Shown: positions 1-7,960 of the stretch, piece after piece
Position numbering within the stretch: position 1 is the first letter of the stretch
How the letters are laid out: each line of letters opens with the position of its first letter
Source of the DNA: Streptomyces sp. CB00316
Lineage (GTDB): Bacteria; Actinomycetota; Actinomycetes; Streptomycetales; Streptomycetaceae
NCBI RefSeq assembly: GCF_001905595.1
Contig: NZ_LIXI01000001.1
Span: 62,001-126,000 of the forward strand
Reading direction: 5' to 3'
Length of the DNA: 64,000 nucleotides
The notes under the pieces: generated by a model
Database searches by the model: none
What the model was told of the DNA's origin: nothing
The model's input: only the letters and a program-made list of their open reading frames with translations
Position numbers and translations under genes: made by a program

Positions 1-3
1 GGG

Positions 4-204
4 TCAGGCGGTCTGGTGGGCCACCAGCGCCAGCGCCGCGAGCAGCACGACCATCAGCGCGATCAGCATGGCCGGGTTCATCCCGGCCAGCGGGCCCTGT
101 CCCTGCTCCTCCAGCATCTGCTGCCGGACGGCACGGCAGACCCGGCAACGGCCCTCGCTCACGGGGGACGCGCAGTTCGCGCACACCAGTCGGTCATAGG
201 TCAT
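4..204 (-). CDS. small zinc-ribbon membrane protein, unknown function
   Basis: This 66-residue protein has two CxxC pairs near the N-terminus (CANC at residues 8-11 and CRVC at 20-23) that look like a small zinc ribbon. One hydrophobic helix follows at about residues 45-62, so a cytosolic metal-binding knuckle tethered to the membrane is likely. I chose the ATG at 204 because the purine-rich GGGAGGAGGA lies about 6 nt upstream. An ATG two codons earlier (210) directly abuts that site and is less plausible. It diverges from ftsE. The function is not recognised, and the link to cell division is only by position. Confidence 0.7.
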   Translation of the reverse strand: MTYDRLVCANCASPVSEGRCRVCRAVRQQMLEEQGQGPLAGMNPAMLIALMVVLLAALALVAHQTA

Positions 205-486
205 GCGCATTCCTCCTCCCGCGCGGCGAAGCCGCTGACTTCTTCTGTCTCCACACAACGCTCCGGGAAACGCAACCGTTCCCCCCACCACTGTGCCAGC
301 TCCCGCCGTTTTCGGCGCGGCCCGCCGGACAAGGGCCGAACGAGGGCCGGACAAGGGATGGTCCGGCCTGATGTGTTCCGGACGGCGGTCTACCATAAAT
401 CGCCCATTGTCGGACGCCGCCTGCACGCGTGAGCCCGGTTCGCGTATGGTCACGCTCACCTACTCCCGGCCGACCGTGGTGCATCC
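205..486. promoter_or_regulatory. divergent intergenic region upstream of ftsE
   Basis: These 282 bases separate the small zinc-ribbon gene from ftsE. On the plus strand, TACCAT at 391-396 and TATGGT at 445-450 fit the Streptomyces -10 pattern TANNNT. Neither has a convincing -35 partner. No hairpin or other gene is evident. Confidence 0.3.
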
Positions 487-1176
487 GTGATCCGATTCGA
501 CAACGTCTCCAAGACCTACCCGAAGCAGACCCGACCGGCTCTGCGCGATGTCTCGCTGGACATCGAGAAGGGTGAGTTCGTCTTCCTGGTGGGCTCCTCC
601 GGCTCCGGCAAGTCGACCTTCATGCGGCTGATCCTGCGCGAGGAGCGCGCCAGCACGGGCATGGTCCATGTGCTCGGCAAGGACCTCGCGCGGCTCTCCA
701 ACTGGAAGGTGCCGCAGATGCGCCGCCAGTTGGGAACGGTCTTCCAGGACTTCCGCCTGCTGCCCAACAAGACCGTCGCGCAGAACGTGGCCTTCGCCCA
801 GGAGGTCATCGGCAAGCCGCGCGGTGAGATCCGCAAGGCCGTGCCCCAGGTGCTCGACCTCGTCGGCCTCGGCGGCAAGGAGGAGCGGATGCCCGGTGAG
901 CTCTCCGGTGGTGAGCAGCAGCGTGTGGCGATCGCCCGTGCCTTCGTCAACCGTCCGATGCTGCTGATCGCGGACGAGCCGACCGGCAACCTCGACCCGC
1001 AGACCTCCGTCGGCATCATGAAGCTGCTGGACCGGATCAACCGGACCGGCACCACCGTGATCATGGCGACCCACGACCAGAACATCGTCGACCAGATGCG
1101 CAAGCGCGTCATCGAGCTCGAACAGGGCCGTCTCGTACGCGACCAGGCACGCGGCGTCTACGGCTACCAGCACTGA
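487..1176 (+). CDS. ftsE: cell division ATP-binding protein FtsE
   Basis: FtsE is the cytoplasmic ATPase of the FtsEX complex, an ABC-type machine that transmits ATP hydrolysis across the membrane to control peptidoglycan hydrolases at the septum. The 229 residues are the normal family length. Walker A GSSGSGKS is at about 36-43, the signature LSGGEQQ at 139-145, and Walker B LLIADEP with the catalytic Glu at 159-165, followed by the H-loop in ATHDQ. The start is a GTG. ftsX follows 57 bp downstream on the same strand and the two form one operon, closed by a strong hairpin after ftsX. Confidence 0.97.
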   Translation: MIRFDNVSKTYPKQTRPALRDVSLDIEKGEFVFLVGSSGSGKSTFMRLILREERASTGMVHVLGKDLARLSNWKVPQMRRQLGTVFQDFRLLPNKTVAQNVAFAQEVIGKPRGEIRKAVPQVLDLVGLGGKEERMPGELSGGEQQRVAIARAFVNRPMLLIADEPTGNLDPQTSVGIMKLLDRINRTGTTVIMATHDQNIVDQMRKRVIELEQGRLVRDQARGVYGYQH

Positions 1177-1233
1177 CCGAGGGCGCCCCCGGGCCCCTCG
1201 TGCATGTCGAGCATCGAGTACTGAAAGGACGCC

Positions 1234-2154
1234 ATGCGCGCCCAGTTCGTCCTGTCGGAGATCGGCGTCGGTCTCCGTCGCAACCTCACGATGACCTTCG
1301 CCGTCGTGGTCTCCGTCGCCCTCTCGCTCGCCCTGTTCGGGGGCGCGCTGCTGATGCGCGAACAGGTCAGCACGATGAAGGACTACTGGTACGACAAGGT
1401 CAACGTCTCGATCTTCCTCTGCAACAAGAACGACGCCAAGGACATGCCCAAGTGTGCGAAGGGCGCGGTCACGGCGGAGCAGAAGGCACAGATCAAGGCC
1501 GACCTGGAGAAGATGGAGGCGGTTCAGAAGCCGGTCCACTTCGAGACGGTCGACGAGGCGTACAAGCATTACCAGGAGCAGTTCGGCGACTCCCCGATGG
1601 CGGGCAACATCACGCCCGACCAGATGCAGGAGTCCTTCCGCGTCAAACTGAAGGACCCGCAGAAGTACAAGGTCGTCGCGACGGCCTTCGCGGGGCGGGA
1701 CGGGGTGCAGTCCGTCCAGGACCAGCGGTCCATCCTGGACAACCTCTTCGAGCTGATGAACGGCATGAACGTCGTCGCGATCTACGTGATGATCCTGATG
1801 CTGGTCATCGCGTTGATCCTGATCGTCAACACCGTGCGGGTCTCCGCGTTCAGCCGGAGACGTGAGACGGGCATCATGCGCCTGGTAGGGGCCTCCGGCT
1901 TCTACATCCAGGCCCCCTTCATCATGGAGGCGGCCGTCGCCGGCCTGATCGGCGGTCTCCTGGCCTGTGCGATGCTGCTCGGCGGCCGGTACTTCCTGAT
2001 CGACGGCGGCCTCGCGCTCCAGGAGAAGCTGAACCTCATCAACTTCATCGGCTGGGACGCGGTCCTCACCAAGCTCCCGCTGGTGCTCGCGATCGGCCTC
2101 CTGATGCCGGCCGTCGCCGCTCTCTTCGCTCTGCGCAAGTATCTGAAGGTATGA
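1234..2154 (+). CDS. ftsX: cell division protein FtsX
   Basis: FtsX is the membrane partner of FtsE and couples it to extracytoplasmic cell-wall hydrolase activators. The 306-residue protein has the family layout: a first membrane helix at about 21-43, a large extracytoplasmic domain at about 45-170 containing two Cys residues that could form a disulfide, then three helices in the C-terminal FtsX/MacB-type domain. The ATG has an AAAGGA ribosome-binding site 6 nt upstream. It is co-directional with ftsE and is followed 6 bp later by a long perfect hairpin. Confidence 0.96.
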   Translation: MRAQFVLSEIGVGLRRNLTMTFAVVVSVALSLALFGGALLMREQVSTMKDYWYDKVNVSIFLCNKNDAKDMPKCAKGAVTAEQKAQIKADLEKMEAVQKPVHFETVDEAYKHYQEQFGDSPMAGNITPDQMQESFRVKLKDPQKYKVVATAFAGRDGVQSVQDQRSILDNLFELMNGMNVVAIYVMILMLVIALILIVNTVRVSAFSRRRETGIMRLVGASGFYIQAPFIMEAAVAGLIGGLLACAMLLGGRYFLIDGGLALQEKLNLINFIGWDAVLTKLPLVLAIGLLMPAVAALFALRKYLKV

Positions 2155-2160
2155 CTTATG

Positions 2161-2202
2161 CCTCCTGGGGCGCGCGGGCAACTACCCGTGCGCCCCAGGA
2201 GG
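2161..2202 (+). terminator. hairpin terminator after ftsEX
   Basis: Thirteen perfectly paired bases (CCTCCTGGGGCGC with GCGCCCCAGGAGG) extend inward by five more pairs, one of them G-U, around a loop of about 6 nt. There is no long T-run, as is usual in Streptomyces. It separates ftsX (stop at 2154) from the next gene, which has its own -10 element right after the hairpin. Confidence 0.8.
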
Positions 2203-2209
2203 CTTGTCC

Positions 2210-2215
2210 TAGACT
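2210..2215 (+). promoter_or_regulatory. -10 element (TAGACT) of a leaderless S41 protease transcript
   Basis: TAGACT fits the Streptomyces -10 consensus TAGRNT/TANNNT and ends 7 nt before the ATG at 2223. The start codon would therefore lie at or next to the transcription start. No Shine-Dalgarno sequence precedes the ATG. Confidence 0.5.
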
Positions 2216-2222
2216 CGGCGCC

Positions 2223-3410
2223 ATGTCCGGTTGTTCGCACCGCTTCCGGCCCCGCGGCCTCTGCCGCGGGGCGGCCCTGACATTGGTCTTCGGGTGCGTC
2301 CTCGCCACCGGCGCGGCGACCGGTTCGCTGCCGCAGGACCCCGACCCCCTCCCCGAACTCCCGGCGCGTGCCGTCGCCTCCACCCTGGCCCCGGTCGACC
2401 GCGAGCAGATCGAGGACGCCGCGGCGAAGGCCGAGGCGGACGGGAAGTCCGTGAAGGAGGCGGCCGGGGAGGTCGTCAGCCGCAGCGGGGACCGCTGGGG
2501 CGCGGTCTACGACGAGCAGGAGTACGAGGAGTTCGAGCAGGCCCTGGACGGCTCGTACCTGGGCGTCGGCCTCTCCGCCCGCCGCACCGCGAGCGGGGGC
2601 GTCGCCGTCTCCCGGGTCCAGCCCGGGGGCCCCGCCGACCGGGCCGGCATCCGCGAGGGCGACCTGCTCCGCACCATCGACGGCCGCCGCGTCGACCAGC
2701 GCCCCGTCCCCGAGGTGGTCGCCTTACTCCGCGGTGACGGTACGGGGGCCGAGGAGGGCACCCGCGTCACCCTCGGTCTCGTACGGGAGGGAAATCCCTC
2801 CACACGGACGCTGGAGCGCGCCCGGCTGACCCCCGAGGCGGTCACCGTGAGCCGTCTGGGCACCGGCCCCTCCTCGGCGCTCCTCGTCAAGGTCGCCGCC
2901 TTCACCAAGGGGACCGGCGAGGAGGTGAGGGACGCGGTCCGCGGGGCGCCCGGGGACGCCGGGATACTCCTCGACCTCCGCGCCAACTCCGGAGGCCTGG
3001 TCACCGAGGCCGTCACCGCCGCCGCCGCCTTCCTGGACGGCGGCCTGGTCGCCACGTACGACGTACGCGGCGACCAGCAGGCGCTGTACGCCGACCCGGG
3101 CGGTGACACCGAGCGGCCCGTGGTGGTCCTGGTCGACGGCGGCACGATGAGCGCGGCCGAGCTGCTGACCGGCGCGCTCCAGGACCGGGGCCGCGCGGTC
3201 ACCGTCGGCTCGCGCACCTTCGGCAAGGGCTCGGTGCAGATGCCCAGCGAGTTGCCGGGCGGTTCGGTGGCCGAGCTGACCGTGGGCCACTACCGCACTC
3301 CGGCGGGCCGCAGCGTCGAGGGCCGGGGCATCACCCCCGACCTGGTGGTGCGGGAGAGGGCCCAGCAGCGGGCCGAGACGGTATTGAGTGGCCTCGGGGG
3401 TGGGTCGTAG
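2223..3410 (+). CDS. carboxy-terminal processing protease (S41, PDZ)
   Basis: This is an extracytoplasmic serine protease of the tail-specific (CtpA/Prc) S41 family. The 395 residues begin with Arg-rich residues and one hydrophobic signal or anchor helix (about 17-38). A PDZ domain spans about 108-190. The S41 core follows, with the catalytic Ser in TMSAAEL (about 310) and Lys in TFGKGS (about 335); the 25-residue gap matches E. coli Prc Ser430/Lys455. I chose the ATG at 2223 because the open frame upstream runs through the ftsX terminator, and the -10 element just upstream suggests a leaderless mRNA. smpB starts 18 bp after its stop. The substrate is unknown. Confidence 0.9.
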   Translation: MSGCSHRFRPRGLCRGAALTLVFGCVLATGAATGSLPQDPDPLPELPARAVASTLAPVDREQIEDAAAKAEADGKSVKEAAGEVVSRSGDRWGAVYDEQEYEEFEQALDGSYLGVGLSARRTASGGVAVSRVQPGGPADRAGIREGDLLRTIDGRRVDQRPVPEVVALLRGDGTGAEEGTRVTLGLVREGNPSTRTLERARLTPEAVTVSRLGTGPSSALLVKVAAFTKGTGEEVRDAVRGAPGDAGILLDLRANSGGLVTEAVTAAAAFLDGGLVATYDVRGDQQALYADPGGDTERPVVVLVDGGTMSAAELLTGALQDRGRAVTVGSRTFGKGSVQMPSELPGGSVAELTVGHYRTPAGRSVEGRGITPDLVVRERAQQRAETVLSGLGGGS

Positions 3411-3428
3411 TGCGAAAATGACCGCACT

Positions 3429-3917
3429 ATGGCTAAGGAAAAAGACACCGGGCGCAAGATGGTCGCGCAGAACAAGAAGGCGCGGCACGACTACACGATC
3501 CTCGACACCTACGAGTGCGGCCTCGTCCTCATGGGCACCGAGGTGAAGTCCCTGCGCATGGGCCGGGCCTCCCTGGTCGACGGGTTCGTCCAGATCGACG
3601 ACCACGAGGCGTGGCTGCACAACATCCACGTACCCGAGTACGTCCAGGGCACCTGGACCAACCACGCGGCCAAGCGCAAGCGCAAGCTGCTCCTCCACCG
3701 GGCCGAGATCGACAAGCTGGAGTCGAAGTCCCAGGAGAGCGGCCACACGATCGTGCCGCTCGCCCTGTACTTCAAGGACGGCCGGGTCAAGGTCGAGATC
3801 GCGCTGGCGAAGGGCAAGAAGGAGTACGACAAGCGCCAGACGCTCCGCGAGAAGCAGGACACGAGGGAGACGAACCGCGCCATCTCGGCCGCCCGCCGGC
3901 GGCAGCGCAGCGCCTGA
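3429..3917 (+). CDS. smpB: SsrA-binding protein SmpB
   Basis: SmpB binds the tRNA-like domain of tmRNA and delivers it to stalled ribosomes in trans-translation. The 162-residue protein has the conserved OB-fold core (NKKARHDY near the start, then GTEVKSLR and GRASL blocks) and the basic C-terminal tail ([10 protein letters not shown]...RR) that enters the empty mRNA channel. Its partner RNA ssrA begins 98 bp downstream on the same strand, the usual actinobacterial pairing. It follows the S41 protease closely and may be read from the same promoter. Confidence 0.97.
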   Translation: MAKEKDTGRKMVAQNKKARHDYTILDTYECGLVLMGTEVKSLRMGRASLVDGFVQIDDHEAWLHNIHVPEYVQGTWTNHAAKRKRKLLLHRAEIDKLESKSQESGHTIVPLALYFKDGRVKVEIALAKGKKEYDKRQTLREKQDTRETNRAISAARRRQRSA

Positions 3918-3977
3918 GGGGCCCCTGCGGGGGAATACGCTGGCATCGTCCCTCGTTGTTAACGTACGATGGGCCGT

Positions 3978-3995
3978 GCACCTCAGCGAAGGTGC
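3978..3995 (+). promoter_or_regulatory. short hairpin in the ssrA leader region
   Basis: GCACCT and AGGTGC pair around a 6-nt loop about 20 nt upstream of the mature tmRNA 5' end. TACGAT (3965-3970) just before it could be the ssrA -10 element, which would put this hairpin in a precursor leader removed by RNase P. Confidence 0.35.
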
Positions 3996-4015
3996 GCGTT
4001 TTGAAAAATCAACAT

Positions 4016-4403
4016 GGGGATGATCGGTTTCGACAGCGGATGTCGAAGCAGGGGAAGCGAGTCGAGGAAGCGGCAATGATCTCGTAAACCATATGTCGCA
4101 AACAATAATCGCCAATTCCAAGCGCGATTCCTCCGCCTTCGCCCTCGCTGCCTAATTAGCAGCTAAGCGAAGACTCTGCGGAGTGTCAGCCCGGGGGTGA
4201 TCCCGACCCGGATCCTGGCATCAACTAGGGATCTAAACTTCTCGGCCCGGCCACGGGGCCGAGAAGGAAATCAAACAGTGGCTGAGCCTGTCGGAGGCTT
4301 GTTCGCGTGACCTCCGGGGCCGAGAAAAGCGCAGCGAACTGCACTCGGAGAAGCCCTGGTTCCGCACCGTTGGACGCGGGTTCGATTCCCGCCATCTCCA
4401 CCA
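4016..4403 (+). ncRNA. ssrA: tmRNA (SsrA)
   Basis: The 388-nt RNA starts with GGGGATGATCGGTTTCGAC, the canonical tmRNA 5' end. The 3' end forms the tRNA-like half: the T-arm GGGTTCGATTCCC, then CATCTCC pairing with the 5' GGGGATG, and an encoded ACCA (4400-4403). The tag reading frame runs from a GCC resume codon at 4111 to TAA at 4153-4155 and encodes ANSKRDSSAFALAA. The FALAA tail marks tagged proteins for proteolysis. The tag is two residues shorter than the S. coelicolor tag I know (ANTKRDSSQQAFALAA). smpB lies just upstream. Confidence 0.97.
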
Positions 4404-4413
4404 CCCCATGTAG

Positions 4414-4455
4414 ACCTCTGCCCCGCGAGTCCGCTCGCGGGGCAGAGGTTTTTTC
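4414..4455 (+). terminator. intrinsic terminator of ssrA
   Basis: A perfect stem (CCTCTGCCCCGCGAG against CTCGCGGGGCAGAGG) with a 4-nt TCCG loop is followed by a six-T run. This is a classic Rho-independent terminator, and the most U-rich one in the window. Confidence 0.93.
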
Positions 4456-4465
4456 ATACCGTCTT

Positions 4466-4622
4466 TCAGGCCAGCGAGCGGGTGAGCCAGGCCACTTCCT
4501 TGGCGCCTTCCATGGAAACGCGGTCCTGCTCGAACCCGAGCTTCTCCAGGACGCGGAGCGACGGCGTGTTCCATGTGCCGACGGTGGACCAGAGCCGCTT
4601 CCGCCCGGTCGCGCCGGCGGCC
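4466..4622 (-). pseudogene. C-terminal remnant of a GNAT acetyltransferase
   Basis: Read on the minus strand, this stretch ends in a proper stop at 4466-4468. It encodes the typical end of a RimJ-like acetyltransferase: STVGTWNTPSLRVLEKLGF is the conserved N-x-x-S-x-x-V-x-x-K-x-G-F block, followed by EQDRVSMEGAKEVAWLTRSL. The catalytic and acetyl-CoA-binding N-terminal part is missing from this strand. A matching motif-A fragment lies next to it on the opposite strand, so a gene seems to have been cut and partly inverted. It lies directly behind the tmRNA terminator. Confidence 0.65.
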
Positions 4623-4623
4623 T

Positions 4624-4694
4624 CGTTCCGGCACGCACACGGGCGCGGCTACGCCACCGAGGCGGCCCGCGCGGCGGCTTCGAGGAGGTCATGA
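4624..4694 (+). pseudogene. acetyl-CoA-binding motif fragment of a GNAT acetyltransferase, inverted
   Basis: In this frame the plus strand encodes HGRGYATEAARAAASRRS followed by TGA. GRGYATEA is the pyrophosphate-binding motif A (Q/RxxGxG/A) of GNAT enzymes. It stands head to head with the minus-strand C-terminal GNAT fragment, so the two halves of what looks like one enzyme point in opposite directions. The sequence then runs without a break into a VOC-family fragment in another frame. Confidence 0.55.
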
Positions 4695-4948
4695 ATCACG
4701 GCTGGATCATGACACTCGCCCCGCCGTCCAGCCCGATGGCGCAGATCAGCATCATCACCGGTGACGTGACGGCCTCCGTCACCCCCGACCTGAGCGTGGA
4801 GGTCGACGACGTGGACGCGGCCTACGCGGTCGTGCGGGAGAGCGGTGCGGAGATCGTCCATCCGCTGCAGGACGAGGAGTGGGGTGTGCGGCGGTTCATG
4901 GTCCGTGATCCCAACGGCCGCGTGGTCAATGTGCTGAGCCACCGCTGA
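4672..4948 (+). pseudogene. N-terminally truncated VOC/glyoxalase-family gene
   Basis: From about GFEEVMNHGW onward this frame encodes the second half of a small glyoxalase/bleomycin-resistance (VOC) fold. It has the SVEVDDVDAAYAVVRESGAE strand-helix unit and the terminal FMVRDPNGRVVNVLSHR with the usual D-P-x-G-x-x-x block. The first 20-odd residues of the domain (beta strand plus the FY motif) are missing and replaced by GNAT-derived sequence. An ATG at 4691 exists but would yield only a partial fold. Its last 23 bp overlap the 3' end of the convergent MFS gene. I regard it as a remnant. Confidence 0.6.
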
Positions 4949-6302
4949 CCACCACCCGGACTCCGTCGGCGGGCCGGGATCCCGGAGACCCTCCGCCGTG
5001 CCTGAATCCCGCGGCCGCGACGGCCAGGGCGAGGGCCGCCGCGACCATCGGAGCGGCGTAGCCGGAGACCGTGCCCGCGTGCTCCACCAGCCAGCCGCCC
5101 GTGGCCGCGCCGACCGCCACCCCGCCCAGCAGCGCGGTGACCGAGAGCGTCATGCCCTCGTTCAACCGGCCCGCAGGCGTGGCGCGCTGGACCAGTGTCA
5201 TGCCCGTGACCATGGTGGGCGCGGTCGCCGCGCCCGCGAGCAGCAGGCAGAGCGCCAGGACCGGCAGGGAGGCGGTCGAGGTGGTGGCGAGCAGCGGCAG
5301 GGACATCAGCGCGGTCATCGCGGTCAGGCAGAGCAGCAGCCTGCGGTGGGCGTTCCGTGCGGGCCGCAGCGAGCCGTAGAGCAGCCCCGCCGCACAGGAC
5401 CCCGCCGCCTGGAGCGCCAGGATGGCGCCTCCGGCATGGGCGATGGAGACGACCTCAAGCGCCCCGAACACCGCCCCCGTGGCGAGGAGGACCGCCATCA
5501 GCGCGGGCATGCCGGGCGTACGGAGGGGGGAGACGGCCGTTCGCGTACGAGGGGTCGGCGGCGGTTCCGTCGCCCGCTGGGCGGCGAAGACCAGGACCCC
5601 GGTCATCAGCAGGAACGCGCCCACCAGCGTGCCCGCCTCCGGGAACAGCGCTCCGCAGAGCGTCGCCGCGAGGACCGGGCCGAGCATGAAGCAGAGCTCG
5701 TCGGCGGCCTGCTCGAAGGAGTTCGCGGTGTGCAGGGCCGCCGCGTCGCCCCGGTGGAGGTGCGCCCAGCGGGCCCGGGACATCCCGCCGGTGTTGGGGG
5801 TGGTCGCGGTGGCGGCGTACGCGACGAAGAGCGTCCAGGCCGGGGCGTCGTGGTGGACGCAGAGCACCAGCGCGAGGGAGCCGAGCACGGCGAGCGCGGT
5901 CGCGGGCACCGCGATCCTGGCCTGCCCGTAGCGGTCCACCAGCCGGGCGGTGAAGGGCGCGACGACCGCCGTCGCGGCGAGGCCCGTCGCGGTGACGGCC
6001 CCGGCGAGCGCGTACGAGCCCCGGGACCCGGCGATCATGATGACCGCGCTGACGCTGAGCATCCCCATAGGGAGCCGGGCGATCAGGTTGCCCGCGGTGA
6101 AGGCGCGGGCGCCGGGGGTGGCGAGCAGTCGGAGGTAGGGGTTGGCGGAGGGGCGTCGCAGCGCCCGGCGGGGTACGTGCTCCGGTGCCGTACGCCCTCC
6201 GCGCTCCGGCGCGTCGCGGGGGGCCGCGACGAGCTGGCCGCCGGCGACGGTGAGCAGCGCGGTGGGGGGAGGGGCCGTGCGTGTGGCGGGGGATCTCGGC
6301 AT
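4926..6302 (-). CDS. MFS transporter
   Basis: This 458-residue membrane protein of the major facilitator superfamily begins with an Ala/Pro/Arg-rich cytosolic tail of about 50 residues. About 12 hydrophobic helices follow, with the loop 2-3 motif as LVDRYGQAR. No substrate can be read from the sequence; relatives next to LysR regulators are often drug or metabolite exporters. The ATG at 6302 is divergent from the LysR gene at 6405. The intergenic palindrome suggests the regulator controls both. Confidence 0.85.
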   Translation of the reverse strand: MPRSPATRTAPPPTALLTVAGGQLVAAPRDAPERGGRTAPEHVPRRALRRPSANPYLRLLATPGARAFTAGNLIARLPMGMLSVSAVIMIAGSRGSYALAGAVTATGLAATAVVAPFTARLVDRYGQARIAVPATALAVLGSLALVLCVHHDAPAWTLFVAYAATATTPNTGGMSRARWAHLHRGDAAALHTANSFEQAADELCFMLGPVLAATLCGALFPEAGTLVGAFLLMTGVLVFAAQRATEPPPTPRTRTAVSPLRTPGMPALMAVLLATGAVFGALEVVSIAHAGGAILALQAAGSCAAGLLYGSLRPARNAHRRLLLCLTAMTALMSLPLLATTSTASLPVLALCLLLAGAATAPTMVTGMTLVQRATPAGRLNEGMTLSVTALLGGVAVGAATGGWLVEHAGTVSGYAAPMVAAALALAVAAAGFRHGGGSPGSRPADGVRVVVSGGSAH

Positions 6303-6354
6303 GGGCCCAGCCTCGCCGCGTCCCGCCGCCCCGGTCCAACACCTTCTCGCCGCT

Positions 6355-6379
6355 CATTCACGCACCCCTGTTGTGAATG
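6355..6379. promoter_or_regulatory. LysR-type operator (CATTCAC-N11-GTGAATG)
   Basis: A perfect inverted repeat with 7-bp arms and an 11-nt spacer lies in the divergent MFS/LysR region, matching the T-N11-A layout of LysR-type binding boxes. It overlaps the -35 hexamer TTGTGA (6371-6376) of the LysR promoter, a position suited to autorepression. Confidence 0.7.
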
Positions 6380-6398
6380 GTCCGCCGCGTTGTAGATT
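6371..6398 (+). promoter_or_regulatory. promoter of the LysR gene, leaderless
   Basis: TTGTGA (6371-6376) and TAGATT (6393-6398) are separated by 16 nt, a good sigma-70-type (HrdB-like) promoter. The -10 ends 6 nt before the GTG start at 6405, so the transcript should be leaderless. Confidence 0.65.
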
Positions 6399-6404
6399 CG
6401 CGGC

Positions 6405-7376
6405 GTGCCCGCCCCCGACATCGACCCCCGGCTCCTGCGCGCCTTCCTCGCCGTCGCCGAGGATCTGCACTTCACCCGGGCCGCCGCCCGGCTCTTCGTC
6501 GCCCAGCAGGCGCTGAGCAGGGACATCCGCCGACTGGAGCGCGAGCTCGGCGCGGAGCTGTTCGTCCGCACCACCCGGCAGGTCGCGCTCGCCCCGGACG
6601 GCGAGCGTCTGCTCCCGTACGCCCGCCGGGTGCTCGACGCGCACGACGGACTCGTCGCGGCCTTCAGCGGCGGGCCCGCCCGGCCCCTGCTGGTCGACCT
6701 CAACAGCGAGGGGACGACCGCCGCCCGGGTGCTTGAGCGGGCCCGTGAACTCGCCCCCGAGTGCGAGCTGATGGCGCGGTTCGAGTCCGGGCTGACCTGG
6801 GCCGCCTCCGAGATCCTGGCCGGCCGGCTGGACGTCTCCTTCGGCCGGGCCGCCGGGCTCGCCCCCGGGGTGCGCGCCGGGCTCTCCGTACACCCGGTGC
6901 GGTACGAGCCGATGGCCCTGATGCTGCCCGCCACCCATCCCCTCGCCGGGCGCGCGTCCATTCCTCTGTCCGAGCTGTCCGGGACGACCGTCTACGCGGG
7001 GGCGGGCAACGAGCGCACGCGGGAGTGGACGGAGCTCGCGGCGCTGCTGTTCGCCGCGTGGGGCATCGACCTGGCCCCGCCTGTTCCGCTCGCCGTCGGG
7101 GTGGCCGAATTTCAGCGTGTCATCGCCAAGGCGGGGCACCCGGTCCTGGCCGTGGTGGACTTCCCGCCGCTCCCGGGGGCCGTGGTCCGCCCGCTGGTCG
7201 ATCCCGTTCCGCTTTCGCCGCTGATGCTGGTCTGGCGCAAAGGTCTGAACCACCCCGGTGTAGACGCGCTGCGTACGGCGTCGTCCCAGCTGGGTACTGC
7301 AAAAGGCTGGCTCGCACCTCCGTCCGGCGCCTGGCTGCCGGAGGGCGATCTGACACTGATGCGCAACCGTTCCTGA
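6405..7376 (+). CDS. LysR-family transcriptional regulator
   Basis: This 323-residue LysR-type regulator has an N-terminal winged helix-turn-helix at about residues 6-65 (LLRAFLAVAEDLHFTRAA, QQALSRDIRRLER, ELGAELFVR). A periplasmic-binding-like effector domain of two subdomains follows from about residue 90. The GTG start is supported by the promoter -10 ending 6 nt upstream and the lack of any ribosome-binding site. It is divergent from the MFS transporter at 6302 and probably regulates it and itself through the palindrome at 6355-6379. The effector is unknown. Confidence 0.9.
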   Translation: MPAPDIDPRLLRAFLAVAEDLHFTRAAARLFVAQQALSRDIRRLERELGAELFVRTTRQVALAPDGERLLPYARRVLDAHDGLVAAFSGGPARPLLVDLNSEGTTAARVLERARELAPECELMARFESGLTWAASEILAGRLDVSFGRAAGLAPGVRAGLSVHPVRYEPMALMLPATHPLAGRASIPLSELSGTTVYAGAGNERTREWTELAALLFAAWGIDLAPPVPLAVGVAEFQRVIAKAGHPVLAVVDFPPLPGAVVRPLVDPVPLSPLMLVWRKGLNHPGVDALRTASSQLGTAKGWLAPPSGAWLPEGDLTLMRNRS

Positions 7377-7535
7377 TCAACTCCGACAAGGGGGACCTGG
7401 GCGTCAATGTCGTGCGCCGCATTCGTCCCCCGGGTGTATGGATGCCAGTCCTCGTTGACGGATTGGGGCCCGTCCACCAGTGGAGAATCGGTCAATTTTC
7501 GGCGCCTGTCCTTGAGTGGGGGATGGGCTACATCT

Positions 7536-7960
7536 GTGGACAACTGGCGCGAAGATTCCCGAACCGGGCATACGCGTGAACCCAATGACGTCACGATCCA
7601 GCTGGACGGTCCCGGGCGTCAGCTCGCCGAACTGCCCGGAGCCCGCACCGCCGGGCCCTTCCGACGGTCCGGTCTCCGTCGACGAGAGCGGCCGCCGCAG
7701 CAAGACCTACCGCCGGCTCGGCTGGTGGTCGCATCGCTCTGTGCCGCGTACGCCGCGACGCTGGTCTTCGCCGTCCTCGGCGGCAACTCCACCGCCCCCT
7801 GGCTGCTGCTCTCCGGGCCGCAGGAGGAGGCGAAGGCGGAGGAGGCCGAGGTGCTTCCCGCGCCGACCGCCCCCGTTTGGAGCCCACCGCCACGACGAGC
7901 GCTCCCGCCGAGTCACCGGAGCCTCCGGTGGAAGAAGAGAGCGCCCTCCAATTGACGCAC
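7536..7960 (+). pseudogene. frameshifted membrane protein gene (VDESGRR family)
   Basis: Reading starts at GTG 7536 (VDNWREDSRTGHTREPNDV, then TIQLDGPG). To continue sensibly it must change frame near 7645 to read VDESGRRSKTYRRLGW. It changes back near 7722 for a membrane helix (LCAAYAATLVFAVLGG), and again near 7872 for a Pro/Thr/Glu-rich tail (EPTATTSAPAESPEPPVEE). An intact relative, as I recall it, is a cytosolic tail, one helix and a Pro-rich extracellular stalk. At least three indels are needed, so this is a decayed gene or a poor stretch of assembly. Confidence 0.55.
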
